Shown: in pieces, positions 35,117 to 45,189 of the stretch | How positions within the stretch are numbered: position 1 is the stretch's first letter | Layout: each line of letters begins with the position of its first letter | Source: Ophiodon elongatus | Lineage: Eukaryota; Chordata; Actinopteri; Perciformes; Hexagrammidae | Direction: 5' to 3' | NCBI GenBank assembly: GCA_016806645.1 | Contig: JACSYO010002017.1 | Location: 527,501 to 591,500 of the forward strand | Length of the DNA: 64,000 nucleotides | The notes under the pieces: model-generated | Databases searched by the model: none | The model's input: the letters and a program-made list of their open reading frames with translations, nothing else | Told to the model about the DNA's origin: nothing | Program-made: the position numbers and the translations under genes

Positions 35117-35658
35117 TTTTCTCACGTTTCTAACCGGTTCGCCCCACTCGGCGAGACACCCGCTGAGGAACCGACTCTGGTTATAGGTAGCTCCATAGTC
35201 AGAAACGTGAAGATAGCGAAGCCAGGGGCCACAGTCACATGCATTCCGGGGGCCAGAGCGGGCGACGTTGAGTCCTATTTAAAACTGCTGGCTAAGGATA
35301 AACGTAAATACAGTAAGATTGTAATACACGTCGGCGGTAACGACTCCCGAATCCGACACTCGGAGGTCACTAAAATTAATGTGGCATCGGTGTGTTCATA
35401 CGCCAAAACAATGTCGGACACCGTAGTTTTCTCTGGCCCTCTCCCAAATTTGGTCAATGATGAGATGTATAGCCGCATGTCATCATTCAACCGCTGGTTG
35501 TCGAGGTGGTGTCCAGCAAACAATGTGGGCTTCGTTGATAATTGGGAGACTTTCTGGGAAAACCTGGTCTGATTAGGAGAGACGGCATTCATCCCACGTT
35601 GGATGAAGCGGATCTCATTTCTGCAAATCTGACCAACTTTGTTTGGGGACCTAATCCA
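35117..35658 (+). pseudogene. L2 ORF1 remnant with SGNH-esterase-like domain
   Basis: Reads from the insertion boundary: SNRFAPLGETPAEEPTLVIG (about 35132-35191), then SSIVRNVK. SGNH block III is present as HVGGNDSRI (about 35329). After a 1-nt frameshift near 35560-35575, block V is RRDGIHPTLDEADLI. The block I nucleophile motif is G-S-S rather than G-D-S. Esterase domains of this kind are known in CR1/L2 ORF1 proteins. The missing start and the frameshift make it non-functional. Confidence 0.7.
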
Positions 35659-35763
35659 TGACAACCCGGAGTTCAGACCAGGAAGCAGAAGCAGAGTTGT
35701 AGTCTTACACCCTTCTCTGCACTTCCATTAGAGCAGTTACCCACCCAAAACTATATAGGGACT

Positions 35764-38688
35764 GTGTCTGCCCCACGGCCACTTAAATTAATTAAATTAA
35801 TTAAATTAATTAAATCTAAAGCAACCAGAAGAGGAGTTCTACAAAATAATCTCATAAAAGTTAACACCACCAACGCAACAGTGCAGCAAAATAGGAGAAT
35901 TAAATGTGGACTCTTAAATATCAGATCTTTGTCATCTAAAGCTGTTTTAGTAAATGATTTAATATCTGACAATCACATTGATCTATTCTGTCTTACTGAA
36001 ACCTGGCTGCGTCATGAAGAATATGTCAGCCTAAATGAATCAACTCCTCCAAGTCACATTAATACTCACATTCCTCGAGGCACCGGCCGAGGAGGTGGAG
36101 TAGCAGCCATCTTTGACTCAAGCCTATTAATGAACCCTAAACCTAAATTAAACTACAACTCATTTGAAAGCCTTGTTCTTAGTCTTTCACATCCAACCTG
36201 GAAAACAATACAGCCAATTCTATTTGTTATAGTGTACCGGGCCCCAGGTCCGTATTCTGAATTTATATCTGATTTTTCAGAGTTTTTATCAAGTTTAGTT
36301 CTTAAAACAGATAAAGTTATTATTGTAGGTGACTTTAATATTCATGTGGATGTTGATAATGATAGCCTTAGTACGGCGTTTATCTCATTATTAGATTCAA
36401 TCGGCTTCTGTCAGAGTGTACAGAAACCCACTCACTGTTTTAACCACACCCTCGACCTTGTTCTTGCATATGGCATTAAAATAGAACACTTAATAGTTTT
36501 TCCACAGAACCCTCTTTTATCAGACCATTACCTAATAACTTTCGAGTTTATACGACCAGAGTGTACAACGTTAGGCAAAAGTTTCTACACCAGATGTCTA
36601 TCTGACAGTGCTGTAGCTAAATTTAAAGAAGCGATTCCATCTGTATTTAATTCAATGCCATGTCTCAATATAACGGAGGACTCCTGTGCTAACTTTAGTC
36701 CGTCCCAGATTGATCATCTAGTCGATAGTGCTACAGGCTCACTGAGATTGACACTAGACTCTATAGCCCCTCTAAAAAAGAAGATAATAAAGCAGAGGAG
36801 GTTCGCTCCATGGTATAACCCTGAAACCCGCAAAATAAAACAAACATTGCGAAAGCTTGAAAGGATATGGCGTTCCACCAATTTAGAAGAATCTCTGTTA
36901 GTTTGGCGAGATAGTCTGAAAACATATAAGAAGGCCCTCCGTAATGCCAGAGCAGCCTATTACTCACTAATAATAGAGAAAAATAAGAACAACCCCAGAT
37001 TTCTCTTCAGCACTGTAGCCAGGCTGACAGAGAGTCACAGCTCTGTTGAGCCGTGTATTCCTATAGACCTTAGTAGTAATGATTTCATGAGCTTCTTCAA
37101 TGATAAGATTCTAACTATTAGAGACAAGATTAATGGTCTCTTGCCCTCAACCAGTGCCGATCTATCCTTGGAGGCAGCTATAAGCCCTGATATATGTATG
37201 GACGGCTTCTCTCTCATCGACTTTAAAAAATTGTCTTCAACAATTTCCTCTTCTAAATCTTCTACCTGTCCCTTGGACCCCGTCCCGACGAGGCTGCTTA
37301 AAGAAGTTTTACCTTTGATTGGCACCTGTTTGCTGGATATTGTCAATCTGTCTTTACAAACAGGCCATGTACCACAGTCTTTTAAAGTAGCTGTGATCAA
37401 GCCTCTTCTCAAGAAGCCCACTCTTGATCCAGAGAAAGTAGTTGCAAATCAGTTATGTGACTTTCTACAGAACAATAGTTTATTTGAGGATTTTCAGTCA
37501 GGATTTAGAAAACACCACAGCACAGAGACAGCACTGGTGAAAATTAGTAATGACCTCCTAATTGCATCAGATAAAGGACTTGTCTCTGTTCTTGTCTTGT
37601 TGGACCTTAGTGCTGCATTCGACACCATTGACCATCACATCCTATTACAGAGATTAGAACATTTGATTGGCATTAAAGGCACCGCACTAGGCTGGTTTGA
37701 GTCCTATTTATCGGATCGATCTCAATTTGTATATGTAAACGATGAATCCTCGATGATCACCAACGTCAGTCACGGAGTTCCACAAGGTTCTGTGCTTGGA
37801 CCAATCTTATTCACCTTATATATGCTCCCTCTGGGCAATATTATCAGAAGACACTCCATAGACTTTCATTGTTATGCTGATGATACTCAATTATATATAT
37901 CGATCAAGCCAGACGAAACCAACCAGCTTGCTAAACTTCAAGCATGTCTCAAAGATATAAAAACATGGATGACCTGTAACTTCCTGATGTTAAACTCAGA
38001 CAAAACTGAAGTTATTTTACTAGGCCCAGAACACCTCCGGAATCAACTATCTAATGATGTGGTTTCTCTAGATGGCATTGCCCTGGCATCCAGCACCACC
38101 ATAAAGAATCTCGGAGTTGTCTTTGATCAGGACTTGTCCTTTAACTCTCGCGTAAAACAAATCTCAAGGACTGCATTTTTTCACCTACGTAACATTTCAA
38201 AAATTAGACACATCCTGTCTCAAAGCAATGCAGAAAAATTAGTTCACGCATTTGTTACTTCTAGACTGGACTACTGTAACTCCTTATTATCAGGCTGCTC
38301 TAATAAGTCTCTTAAATCTCTCCAGTTGATCCAGAATGCTGCAGTTCGTGTACTAACAAAAACTAAGAGAAGAGATCATATTACTCCTGTATTAGCTTCT
38401 CTTCACTGGCTCCCTGTAAAATCCAGAGTCAAATTTAAAATCCTTCTCGTCACCTACAAAGCCTTAATTGGTGAGGCACCATCATATCTTAAGGATCTCA
38501 TCGTACCATATTTCCCCACTAGAGAGCTGCGCTCACTAAATGCGGGGCAGCTTGTGGTTCCTAGAGTCTTAAAAAGTAGGATGGGAGCCAGAGCCTTCAG
38601 TTATCAAGCTCCTCTTCTATGGAACCAGCTTCCACTTTCAGTCCGTTATCAGGCTGCTCTAATAAGTCTCTTAAATCTCTCCAGTTGA
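35764..38688 (+). CDS. L2 ORF2: endonuclease-reverse transcriptase
   Basis: A long open frame of about 970 codons with endonuclease at the N-terminal third (residues about 45-260) and reverse transcriptase around residues 540-760, with YADD intact. The N-terminus carries a LIKLIKLIK run from a short TTAAA-type repeat at 35786-35815. The frame ends early because of the tandem duplication. The proper C-terminus (DTVTTFKSRLKTFLFDSAYS) is read in another frame up to 39074. This is retrotransposon, not host, coding sequence. It is unusually intact for a copy in this window, so the insertion is probably fairly young. Confidence 0.85.
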   Translation: MSAPRPLKLIKLIKLIKSKATRRGVLQNNLIKVNTTNATVQQNRRIKCGLLNIRSLSSKAVLVNDLISDNHIDLFCLTETWLRHEEYVSLNESTPPSHINTHIPRGTGRGGGVAAIFDSSLLMNPKPKLNYNSFESLVLSLSHPTWKTIQPILFVIVYRAPGPYSEFISDFSEFLSSLVLKTDKVIIVGDFNIHVDVDNDSLSTAFISLLDSIGFCQSVQKPTHCFNHTLDLVLAYGIKIEHLIVFPQNPLLSDHYLITFEFIRPECTTLGKSFYTRCLSDSAVAKFKEAIPSVFNSMPCLNITEDSCANFSPSQIDHLVDSATGSLRLTLDSIAPLKKKIIKQRRFAPWYNPETRKIKQTLRKLERIWRSTNLEESLLVWRDSLKTYKKALRNARAAYYSLIIEKNKNNPRFLFSTVARLTESHSSVEPCIPIDLSSNDFMSFFNDKILTIRDKINGLLPSTSADLSLEAAISPDICMDGFSLIDFKKLSSTISSSKSSTCPLDPVPTRLLKEVLPLIGTCLLDIVNLSLQTGHVPQSFKVAVIKPLLKKPTLDPEKVVANQLCDFLQNNSLFEDFQSGFRKHHSTETALVKISNDLLIASDKGLVSVLVLLDLSAAFDTIDHHILLQRLEHLIGIKGTALGWFESYLSDRSQFVYVNDESSMITNVSHGVPQGSVLGPILFTLYMLPLGNIIRRHSIDFHCYADDTQLYISIKPDETNQLAKLQACLKDIKTWMTCNFLMLNSDKTEVILLGPEHLRNQLSNDVVSLDGIALASSTTIKNLGVVFDQDLSFNSRVKQISRTAFFHLRNISKIRHILSQSNAEKLVHAFVTSRLDYCNSLLSGCSNKSLKSLQLIQNAAVRVLTKTKRRDHITPVLASLHWLPVKSRVKFKILLVTYKALIGEAPSYLKDLIVPYFPTRELRSLNAGQLVVPRVLKSRMGARAFSYQAPLLWNQLPLSVRYQAALISLLNLSS

Positions 38689-39007
38689 TCCAGAATGCTG
38701 CAGCTCGTGTACTAACAAAAACTAAGAGAAGAGATCATATTACTCCTGTATTAGCTTCTCTTCACTGGCTCCCTGTAAAATCCAGAGTCAAATTTAAAAT
38801 CCTTCTCCTCACCTACAAAGCCTTAATTGGTGAGGCACCATCATATCTTAAGGATCTCATAGTACTATATTTCCCCACTAGAGAGCTGCGCTCACTAAAT
38901 GCGGGGCTGCTTGTGGTTCCTAGAGTCTTAAAAAGTAGGATGGGAGCCAGAGCCTTCAGTTATCAAGCTCCTCTTCTATGGAACCAACTTCCACTTTCAG
39001 TCCGGGG
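38291..39007 (+). repeat. 359-bp tandem duplication within L2 ORF2
   Basis: The text starting 'caggctgctctaataagtct' at 38291 recurs at 38650 and runs nearly unchanged to about 39007 with a few substitutions. The period, 359, is not a multiple of three, so it breaks the ORF2 frame. Confidence 0.9.
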
Positions 39008-39653
39008 GGCAGATACAGTGACCACATTTAAGAGTAGACTTAAGACTTTCCTCTTTGATAGCGCTTATAGTTAGGGCTGGCTCAGGTTTGCCCTGGTCCA
39101 TTCTTTCCAGCCCCTTGATATGCTGCTATAGGCCTAGACTGCTGGGGGACAACTTAGGATACACTGAGCTCCTCTATCCTTTTCTCTCTCTCCTTCTGTA
39201 TGAACTCATGTTCGATAAATGCACATTACTAACTCTACTTCTTCCCTCGGAGTCTTTGTGCTTTCTCGCCTCGCAGGTTTTCACGAATCGTGGTTGCATC
39301 TGGACCCTGGTCCTGCCTCCTGGTTCCTTCCGTGGAACTGCTGACGCACATTCTTTTCTATTTTATGTGAATTCAACGTGTTATAACTCTGTTATGCAGT
39401 TCATTCTGTACACATGACATCTATTTTCGTACTCTGTCCATCCTGGGAGAGGGATCCTCCTCTGCTGCTCTCCTGAAGGTTTCTTCCATTTTTCTCCCTG
39501 TTGATAGGGTTTTTGGGGGAGTTTTTTCCTGAGTCGATGAGAGGTTCTGGGACAGAGGATGTCAGTGTGTACAGATTGTAAAGCCCTCTGAGGCAAATTT
39601 GTAATTTGTGATTTTGGGCTATACAAAAATAAATTGAATTGAATTGAATTGAA

Positions 39654-39660
39654 TTGAAGC
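39654..39660. repeat. target-site duplication, right, of L2
   Basis: TTGAAGC directly before 'ctgacatgatgg', the same continuation as 'ctgacaagatgg' at 25309-25320. Confidence 0.7.
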
Positions 39661-39911
39661 CTGACATGATGGATTTTCGCGTGATATGTGATCCCACGAT
39701 TCTCACGTGATCTCGTGATACCCCAAGAATCAAGCTGTCGAGCAAGACTGAGACTGCTGACCGCTGAGGACAGACAGTGCTGACGAGATGATGCTGCACT
39801 TTGTGAATGTTTTCCTGCTTTGTATAAGTAAGAAAAATCCACTCCTTTTCACCAATGCCAGAAAACCCAAAGCTGACCACATCTCCGTCTGTATACTTCA
39901 GGCGTGGCACA

Positions 39912-40216
39912 GTTAAGTAATGGTAAATGGACCTGTACTTGTATAGTGCTAGTCTTCTGACCACTCAAAGCGCTTTTAACACTACATGACATCATTCACC
40001 CATTCACACACTGATGGGAGGGGCTAAGGTGCCACCTACCCATCAGGACCATCTAACCATTCACACACTATAGGCACAGCTACGGGAGCAATTTGGGGTA
40101 AGTGTCTTGCCCAAGGACACATCGACGAGCAGAGCCGGGGATCGAACCGCCGATCCTCTGATTAAAGGATGACCCCGCTCACCACTAAGCCACAGACGTC
40201 CCCACGGTCGTTAAGT
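39912..40216 (-). mobile_element. tRNA-derived SINE inserted in V exon, with 7-bp TSD
   Basis: The element at 39919-40209 is flanked by GTTAAGT at 39912-39918 and 40210-40216. On the minus strand it begins with an A-box-like 'gtggcttagtggtgagc' and a B-box 'ggttcgatcccc', then a non-tRNA body that includes 'agcgctttgagtggtcag'. This is a common teleost SINE type. Removing the element and one TSD copy restores an uninterrupted V reading frame (VAQLS followed by DISQPVAF) up to the later TAA. Confidence 0.85.
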
Positions 40217-40963
40217 GACATCTCTCAGCCTGTTGCGTTCTAAACAGTGAAGCTCGGAGACTCGGCGACCATTGAATGTCACATAAAGAGTAAACTGAAA
40301 AAAAGGGTGTGGTACAAATGCACTACAGGCGGGGGACTACAGCTTGTGGCGGCATTCAATTATTTCTACAACCTGACTGTATTTGCTGATGAATCTCATT
40401 ACCGTTATTCGGTCAAGTTTGACATAATCAACAGTCATCTGAGCATATCTGCAACAACACGGGGAGACGCTGGAACATACTTCTGTGGAGTCATGCACTT
40501 CAAAGACATTCAATTTGGATCAGGAACCTTTTTGATGCTGAAAGGTATTAATTCACATTAACACACCTTAATTGCTTAAGGTAATTTGAACATAATGCTA
40601 ATGTTCATAATTCTTTGATTTCTTCCCCAAGGTGCGAACGTGATGAGCGGCTCTGGCGTCCCGCAGCCAGAGTCTAGATCAGTCCTGCCAGGAGACTCGG
40701 TGACTCTCAGCTGTTCCGGTCGCAATGGTGGCCGTGCAGCAGAACACACTAGTGTCACATGGCTGAAAACATGTCATCACTGCTCTGGAGAGAAGACCTG
40801 TCTGAGTGAAGGGACTACCTGCCTGTACAGCCTTCTCATGAGGAACCTCAGCTCCGACGACGCTGGAACCTACCACTGTGTTGTGACTTCATGTGGACGG
40901 ACACTGTTTGGAAATGGGACCAGGATTAATATTCACAATAAAACAGAAACTGTCACTATACAG

Positions 40964-41754
40964 GTATGGTTTTAGTCCATAGCACTTCTAATTCCTAGTA
41001 AATAACAGAAATCATAAACACAGAGAAAATTTAGCTTCATATCAAGTTTAGAGTTTAAAGGATTTGTGGATTATTACTAAAGTCGATTGCCAAAAAAAAA
41101 TCTGGAACTATTTTGATAATTGATTAATTGTTCATTGTCATATTTCAATCAAAGATTAAACAACATTTGTTATGGTTTTCTGACAATTTGTAGACTGAAT
41201 CGTTAATAGAAAAAAATAATCTGCAGATTAATAAAACATTTTAAAAAACAAGAATTGTTATTTGCAGCACTAAAGCCAACGTTTTCAAGTTTTAGCATTC
41301 TGTCACATTTATGCATGGTTAGTATTTTTAAGTTTAGGGATAGATTTTGGTTATTGGCAAATAAATAATTGATAATTTATGGGAACGGTTAGGCCACAAA
41401 AACACTTCACACTTAACACTTCTTAACTTTAATTATGGAACTAAAACATTTAACTGGGTCATGGTGATGGTTTTAGAGATCAGCTAACGGTTTGACGACA
41501 ATTTAGTCTCCTGGGGCAACGGCCAATATTTCTGGGGTTCAGATGTAGCCAGCACATGTTGGGTAACAGATATACATATTATGAGAAGCTGTATTGGGTG
41601 GTGAAAGATATTCTAAATATACCAAAACTATTTGCATGGCTAGATAAGATACGTTTTTCAGTGTGCGCTTTCCAGAAAATACATAACTCTGCTTGCACAG
41701 CTAGTTATTTGTAAAAATTACATCAGTCATTGTTTCTTTGATTTCCTCTCCAGA
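40964..41754. other. intron of pseudogene I
   Basis: AT-rich intron between the I-domain and TM exons. No repeat copy or embedded gene is seen. Confidence 0.5.
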
Positions 41755-42307
41755 CAATGCTGTTACCAAAGCAGCTGAGCTGAGTCCAGCTGTTATTGAT
41801 CTGATGCTGTCAAACATCATTCTGGGGATTGTGACACTCGTCCTTACATGGACACTGTGCAAGAGTCGGAGAAAATATTCCTCAGGTTTTTAAAACCATA
41901 TTGATCGTCTGTATGTCTGCAGCAGAGTCAGGTCCATATTCTGTTACATGTTGCTGTAACTGGAGTTGACTGTAGTTATCTCTTTGTTTCTTCAGAGGCT
42001 ACTGATTGATCTTACGAAGGCAACCAGGTAAGAGTTCGTCTCAGCACCCACTGCGTCATTTATCAGCTGGATATAATTTTTGGCGATCTTTCAGAAAAAG
42101 TCTGACTCATATTAATCCCATTTCTCACAGATGGGTGATGCACTTATCTATGCACCTGTGTGTTTGGCCCCCAGAAGCCTCCCCCCAACTCAAGCAACAG
42201 TGATATACAGTGGAGACTCTGTAGTTTATTCTGACATCAGACACTGTCAAAGGAACCAAGATGTTTCATCTTGGAAATGCAGACAAACCAGGGAGATCGA
42301 AGACTGA

Positions 42308-43055
42308 TGGAGTAGGAACTGCTGCCATCAAATGCATATCTCCTATTGAGTGGTACATAAACAAGTTTAAAACACGAACACCAAGGAGCTCTGTATCACA
42401 AGTCAGTTTTACACTTCCTCGTGATATAATACAAGGCCAGTCAGTGGACTATCGTACATACGATCAAAACATGGAAATAATAAAGCGCTTTTATTCCTTA
42501 AACATTTATTGTTGGAGCTGCTTCCTCTCTAACAAATAATTGAAGGCCTTTACTGAATTTGTCCTGCGTGAATTTGTAATATTGTTGTTTTTGATTAATG
42601 CATTTGATTCGTCTCACTTCTCTTTGACCTGTTATTCTCTGGCATCAATAGTTAAACTATTTGGACAGATCACCAGGTGTTGGAGGCAGCTATAGTCCGC
42701 TGCTGGCCAGGAGTGAATGGGGCCCTCATATGGCTGCCAGAGTTAGCTAGGTTACGGGAGACTGGACATGGGCTCCTTTGATCCAAGAGGTAGGTCCAGT
42801 TATCAGCAGTTGGGCTATAGGTTTCACCCAGTGGAGGAACATCAGTGTACTGGCTTGTCAGGAGTCTTGCCTGCGCCCAGTGCTGCATTAAGGCGTCTGC
42901 TGGGTCAAGTTATCTAAAGTAGTTGTAAAAGTAATAGGTGAAATACAGAATAAAGATCTGTATCCTCCAAACCTTCTGCCACCAGCCCAGTATGGAGTGA
43001 GTGCTATATTGTTTATTCTAAACTATTTATTTTTTATTTCTATAGTGTGAAGACG
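42308..43055. other. flank downstream of pseudogene I
   Basis: No gene recognised. The open frame at 42670-42888 on the minus strand has no domain. Confidence 0.4.
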
Positions 43056-43059
43056 TTCA

Positions 43060-43320
43060 AATAAAAAATGAAAGTAAACACATTGGATATACAGCATTGG
43101 ATGCAGACATGAGCAGAACATGCTCAAAAATCCCCTCTGGTCTAATAATAACTTCTTCTAACCAGAAATGTAAGCGAGGCGTGCAACCTTTAAACTAGCC
43201 AGCTCTCTGCATTCTCTTGTTCTGACTGCTGTGGTAAATATGGTGTGATCTGCTGTGAACAGGTTTCCGCTGCTGGAAACTTCAGTCCTAACTCGAACTC
43301 AGGAAGACTGGTCCAGTCAG
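43060..43320. repeat. duplicated flank block, copy 2
   Basis: Diverged partner of 4940-5210. It contains 'gaacatgctcaaaaatcccct', 'aataacttcttcta', 'gctgctggaaacttcagtcc' and 'aggaagactggtcc'. Confidence 0.5.
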
Positions 43321-43622
43321 TAACCAAGTTCAAAGAGAAGTCATTTTATGAGGGAATCTCTGTAAAATGAGGGTTATGTCTTAAATGCAAATATAGGAAA
43401 TGCAATCTCACTGTACAAACTGCAAACAATGCAGCGGGAAGAAGGAGAGCAGAGTATTATCTTAGGTTCAGGTGCTTGTTATGTATTACAACAACTCAAC
43501 AACTCAAATAGTGTAGTGGTTTCAGACAGTGTTGCATGAGCTTTAAACTGTCATCTATCAACCAGTCAGCATCCGTGTGATTTTAAATCACCACGGAAAC
43601 CAGTGCAAATGACTTAGGATGA

Positions 43623-43664
43623 ACGTCACGCACCTTTATGCATTTGCATAAAGGTGCGTGACGT
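43623..43664. repeat. near-perfect 42-bp palindrome with octamer core
   Basis: A 20-base arm, ACGTCACGCACCTTTATGCA (43623-43642), a TT spacer, then its exact reverse complement (43645-43664). The centre reads ATGCATTTGCAT and so contains ATTTGCAT, the inverse of the immunoglobulin octamer ATGCAAAT. Each end has a TGACGT half-site typical of CRE-type elements. It lies 1.5 kb upstream of gene H. A hairpin or a dimeric POU-factor site are both possible; function is not shown. Confidence 0.85.
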
Positions 43665-45100
43665 AAACAGAATCTGCAGAATCTGTACGCAGCGGGACAA
43701 GATTTTGGTATTGGAAGCGTTCTGGTTTCCGTTTGTAGTATTAACCAATCACGTAAGAGCAGGCTTTGGTTGAATTTAGGTAAACAGTCCGTGTTGAGAG
43801 TAAAAGAGGCGGATCGCATTCGCTGAAATGCAATCTGGTATCAACTATCATCCGACAATGATTTAGGTTTTTATTTCTTTAAAATGAACTTGTAAATTGG
43901 CTACTTGTGAAACAATCCAGTCATACATGTCATTTCTCAACTCCATGTGTTGTATTTCAAGTTGCTAATCGGAGCGGAAACAACGAGCAGTCCACGGAAA
44001 AGGAAGTCTTAGCCTGGATATCCTCTGGCTTCACCGGAACTCCAGAAACATATCCCCTTGCCACGAGAGGCTTATCTTTCGTCAGACCAATAGCGAGGGG
44101 GTTCCGAGATCGCCCAGTTTATTATTGATCACCCATTTTGCACACATATATTTTTGTGTGTTGCTTTATTCAGATTTTATTTTTCATCTACCAGACTTGT
44201 AGGCAGCATGTCTTGCCGAAACACGAAAAATATCCCCTCTGACTGTAGATACGTATGAATCTATGCAAAGTATCCTCATACAACGGTGCCTATGATATCT
44301 TAAAAAAGGGTATTGGTTATTTTCCGTGCGTTCTCCTACGACTATCCAGCAACACCAGCGGGGCCTTGCAGTGCAAAGCCTGTTTAGGCAACAAAACCAC
44401 TTGGTTAGCTTTAGGAAAAGATCGTGGTTTGGTTAAAAAATAAGAATAGTTTGTTACGTACGTGGCGTAATTATCGCAACAAAAGTAAGGTAAAAGCGAT
44501 CTCGTCTGGTGGGAGTCCTATGCTTGTTTGACCCATCCATCTAACCCAACCTCCCATGTTGCTCTTCACACTGTATCACCTGACTTCATAGAAGCAGCCC
44601 TGCCCGTCCTGGCTCAGGACTACATAGCGTATATACGAATTACAGAGTGCTTTCTTTCGTGTCACGTCCTACATGCTGCACATGTCTAGTAGACAACATT
44701 GAACTGTTGCAGTCTACTTCTCTTTGTATGTGACCATCAAGATCTTCAGTTGTTGCTAAAAATGTTCTCATACAACATCACAGGTAACTCTCTTGGTGTT
44801 TGGACTAAAGGAAAGGCCATTCATGTCCTTAACTGTGGATCAAACAGAAGAACGCCAAAGCAACGACATTTGAAAGTGCGGTAAATTGTTGAATGTTCGT
44901 TATCTTGAAAATGATTCCTTCCAAGCCTGTTGCCTCTATGCTTGTGTGGCAAGTAGCTATCAAATAATCAGTGCTACGCCGTTACAACTGTGGTTAGTAT
45001 TTTGCACACATGCTGTAGATGAGACTCTTCTTAAGGACCAACAAAGCCAAGGTAGGGGCCACTGAACATGTGTTTACCGTTTCTCAGAATAGGACAACCA
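43665..45100. other. intergenic, upstream of gene H
   Basis: No gene supported. The open frames at 43907-44128 and 44255-44443 have no recognisable domain. Confidence 0.4.
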
Positions 45101-45110
45101 TTCTGATTGG

Positions 45111-45120
45111 CCGATCAAAC
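45111..45120 (+). promoter_or_regulatory. CCGATCAAAC box of gene H
   Basis: Same position as the CCAATCAAAC box of the sister genes, 69 bases from the ATG at 45190. One base has changed (CCAAT to CCGAT), which breaks the CCAAT core. The following 'acagtcttctctgtgaagagtg' (in part) is conserved. Confidence 0.6.
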
Positions 45121-45189
45121 ACAGTCTTCTCTGTGAAGAGTGAAGAACATACAGAGATACACTTCATTCATCACAGCATTTGAAGCACG

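Larger units (their letters stand above)
35117..39653 (+). mobile_element. L2-clade (Maui-like) LINE, 5' truncated in ORF1
   Basis: A 4.5-kb non-LTR retrotransposon ending in (ATTGA)n tail repeats. ORF1 is cut at its 5' end and encodes an SGNH-esterase-like domain. ORF2 (from about 35764) encodes an endonuclease (LLNIRSLSSK, LTETWL, VGDFNIHVD, LSDHYLI) and a reverse transcriptase (SGFRKHHSTETAL, LDLSAAFDTIDHHILL, GVPQGSVLGPILF, catalytic YADD). A C-terminal region contains LDYCNSLLSG and ITPVLASLHWLPV. A 359-bp tandem duplication (38291 against 38650) shifts the frame near the C-terminus. The 3' UTR, about 39075-39640, is shared with the fragment at 59436-59727. Confidence 0.9.
39788..42307 (+). 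pseudogene. NITR-like gene I, decayed, SINE in V exon
   Basis: Pieces: leader 39788-39827 (MMLHFVNVFLLCI), V exon 39902-40544 interrupted by a SINE, I exon 40632-40963, TM exon about 41755-41885 (LMLSNIILGIVTLVLTWTL), linker 41996-42034 and tail 42131-42307. Unlike genes A and C to H, V and I have separate exons. V keeps LGDSATIEC, RVWYK, DAGTYFC and FGSG. I keeps LSC, VTWLK, a CHHC-containing loop, DAGTYHCVVTSCG and FGNG. Lesions: the SINE; an in-frame TAA at 40241-40243; loss of the phase-1 donor after the I domain, so the donor at 40964 puts the TM exon out of frame; and a TGA in the linker exon. The tail still encodes LIYAPV and VVYSDI, both ITIM-like. A late acceptor at 40247/40248 could skip the SINE and TAA in frame, but the later lesions remain. 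Confidence 0.75.

Noticed and set aside
42001..42012. In-frame TGA in pseudogene I as a selenocysteine codon
   Set aside because: The gene has other lesions, the family has no selenoproteins, and no SECIS-like element was noticed. Decay is simpler.
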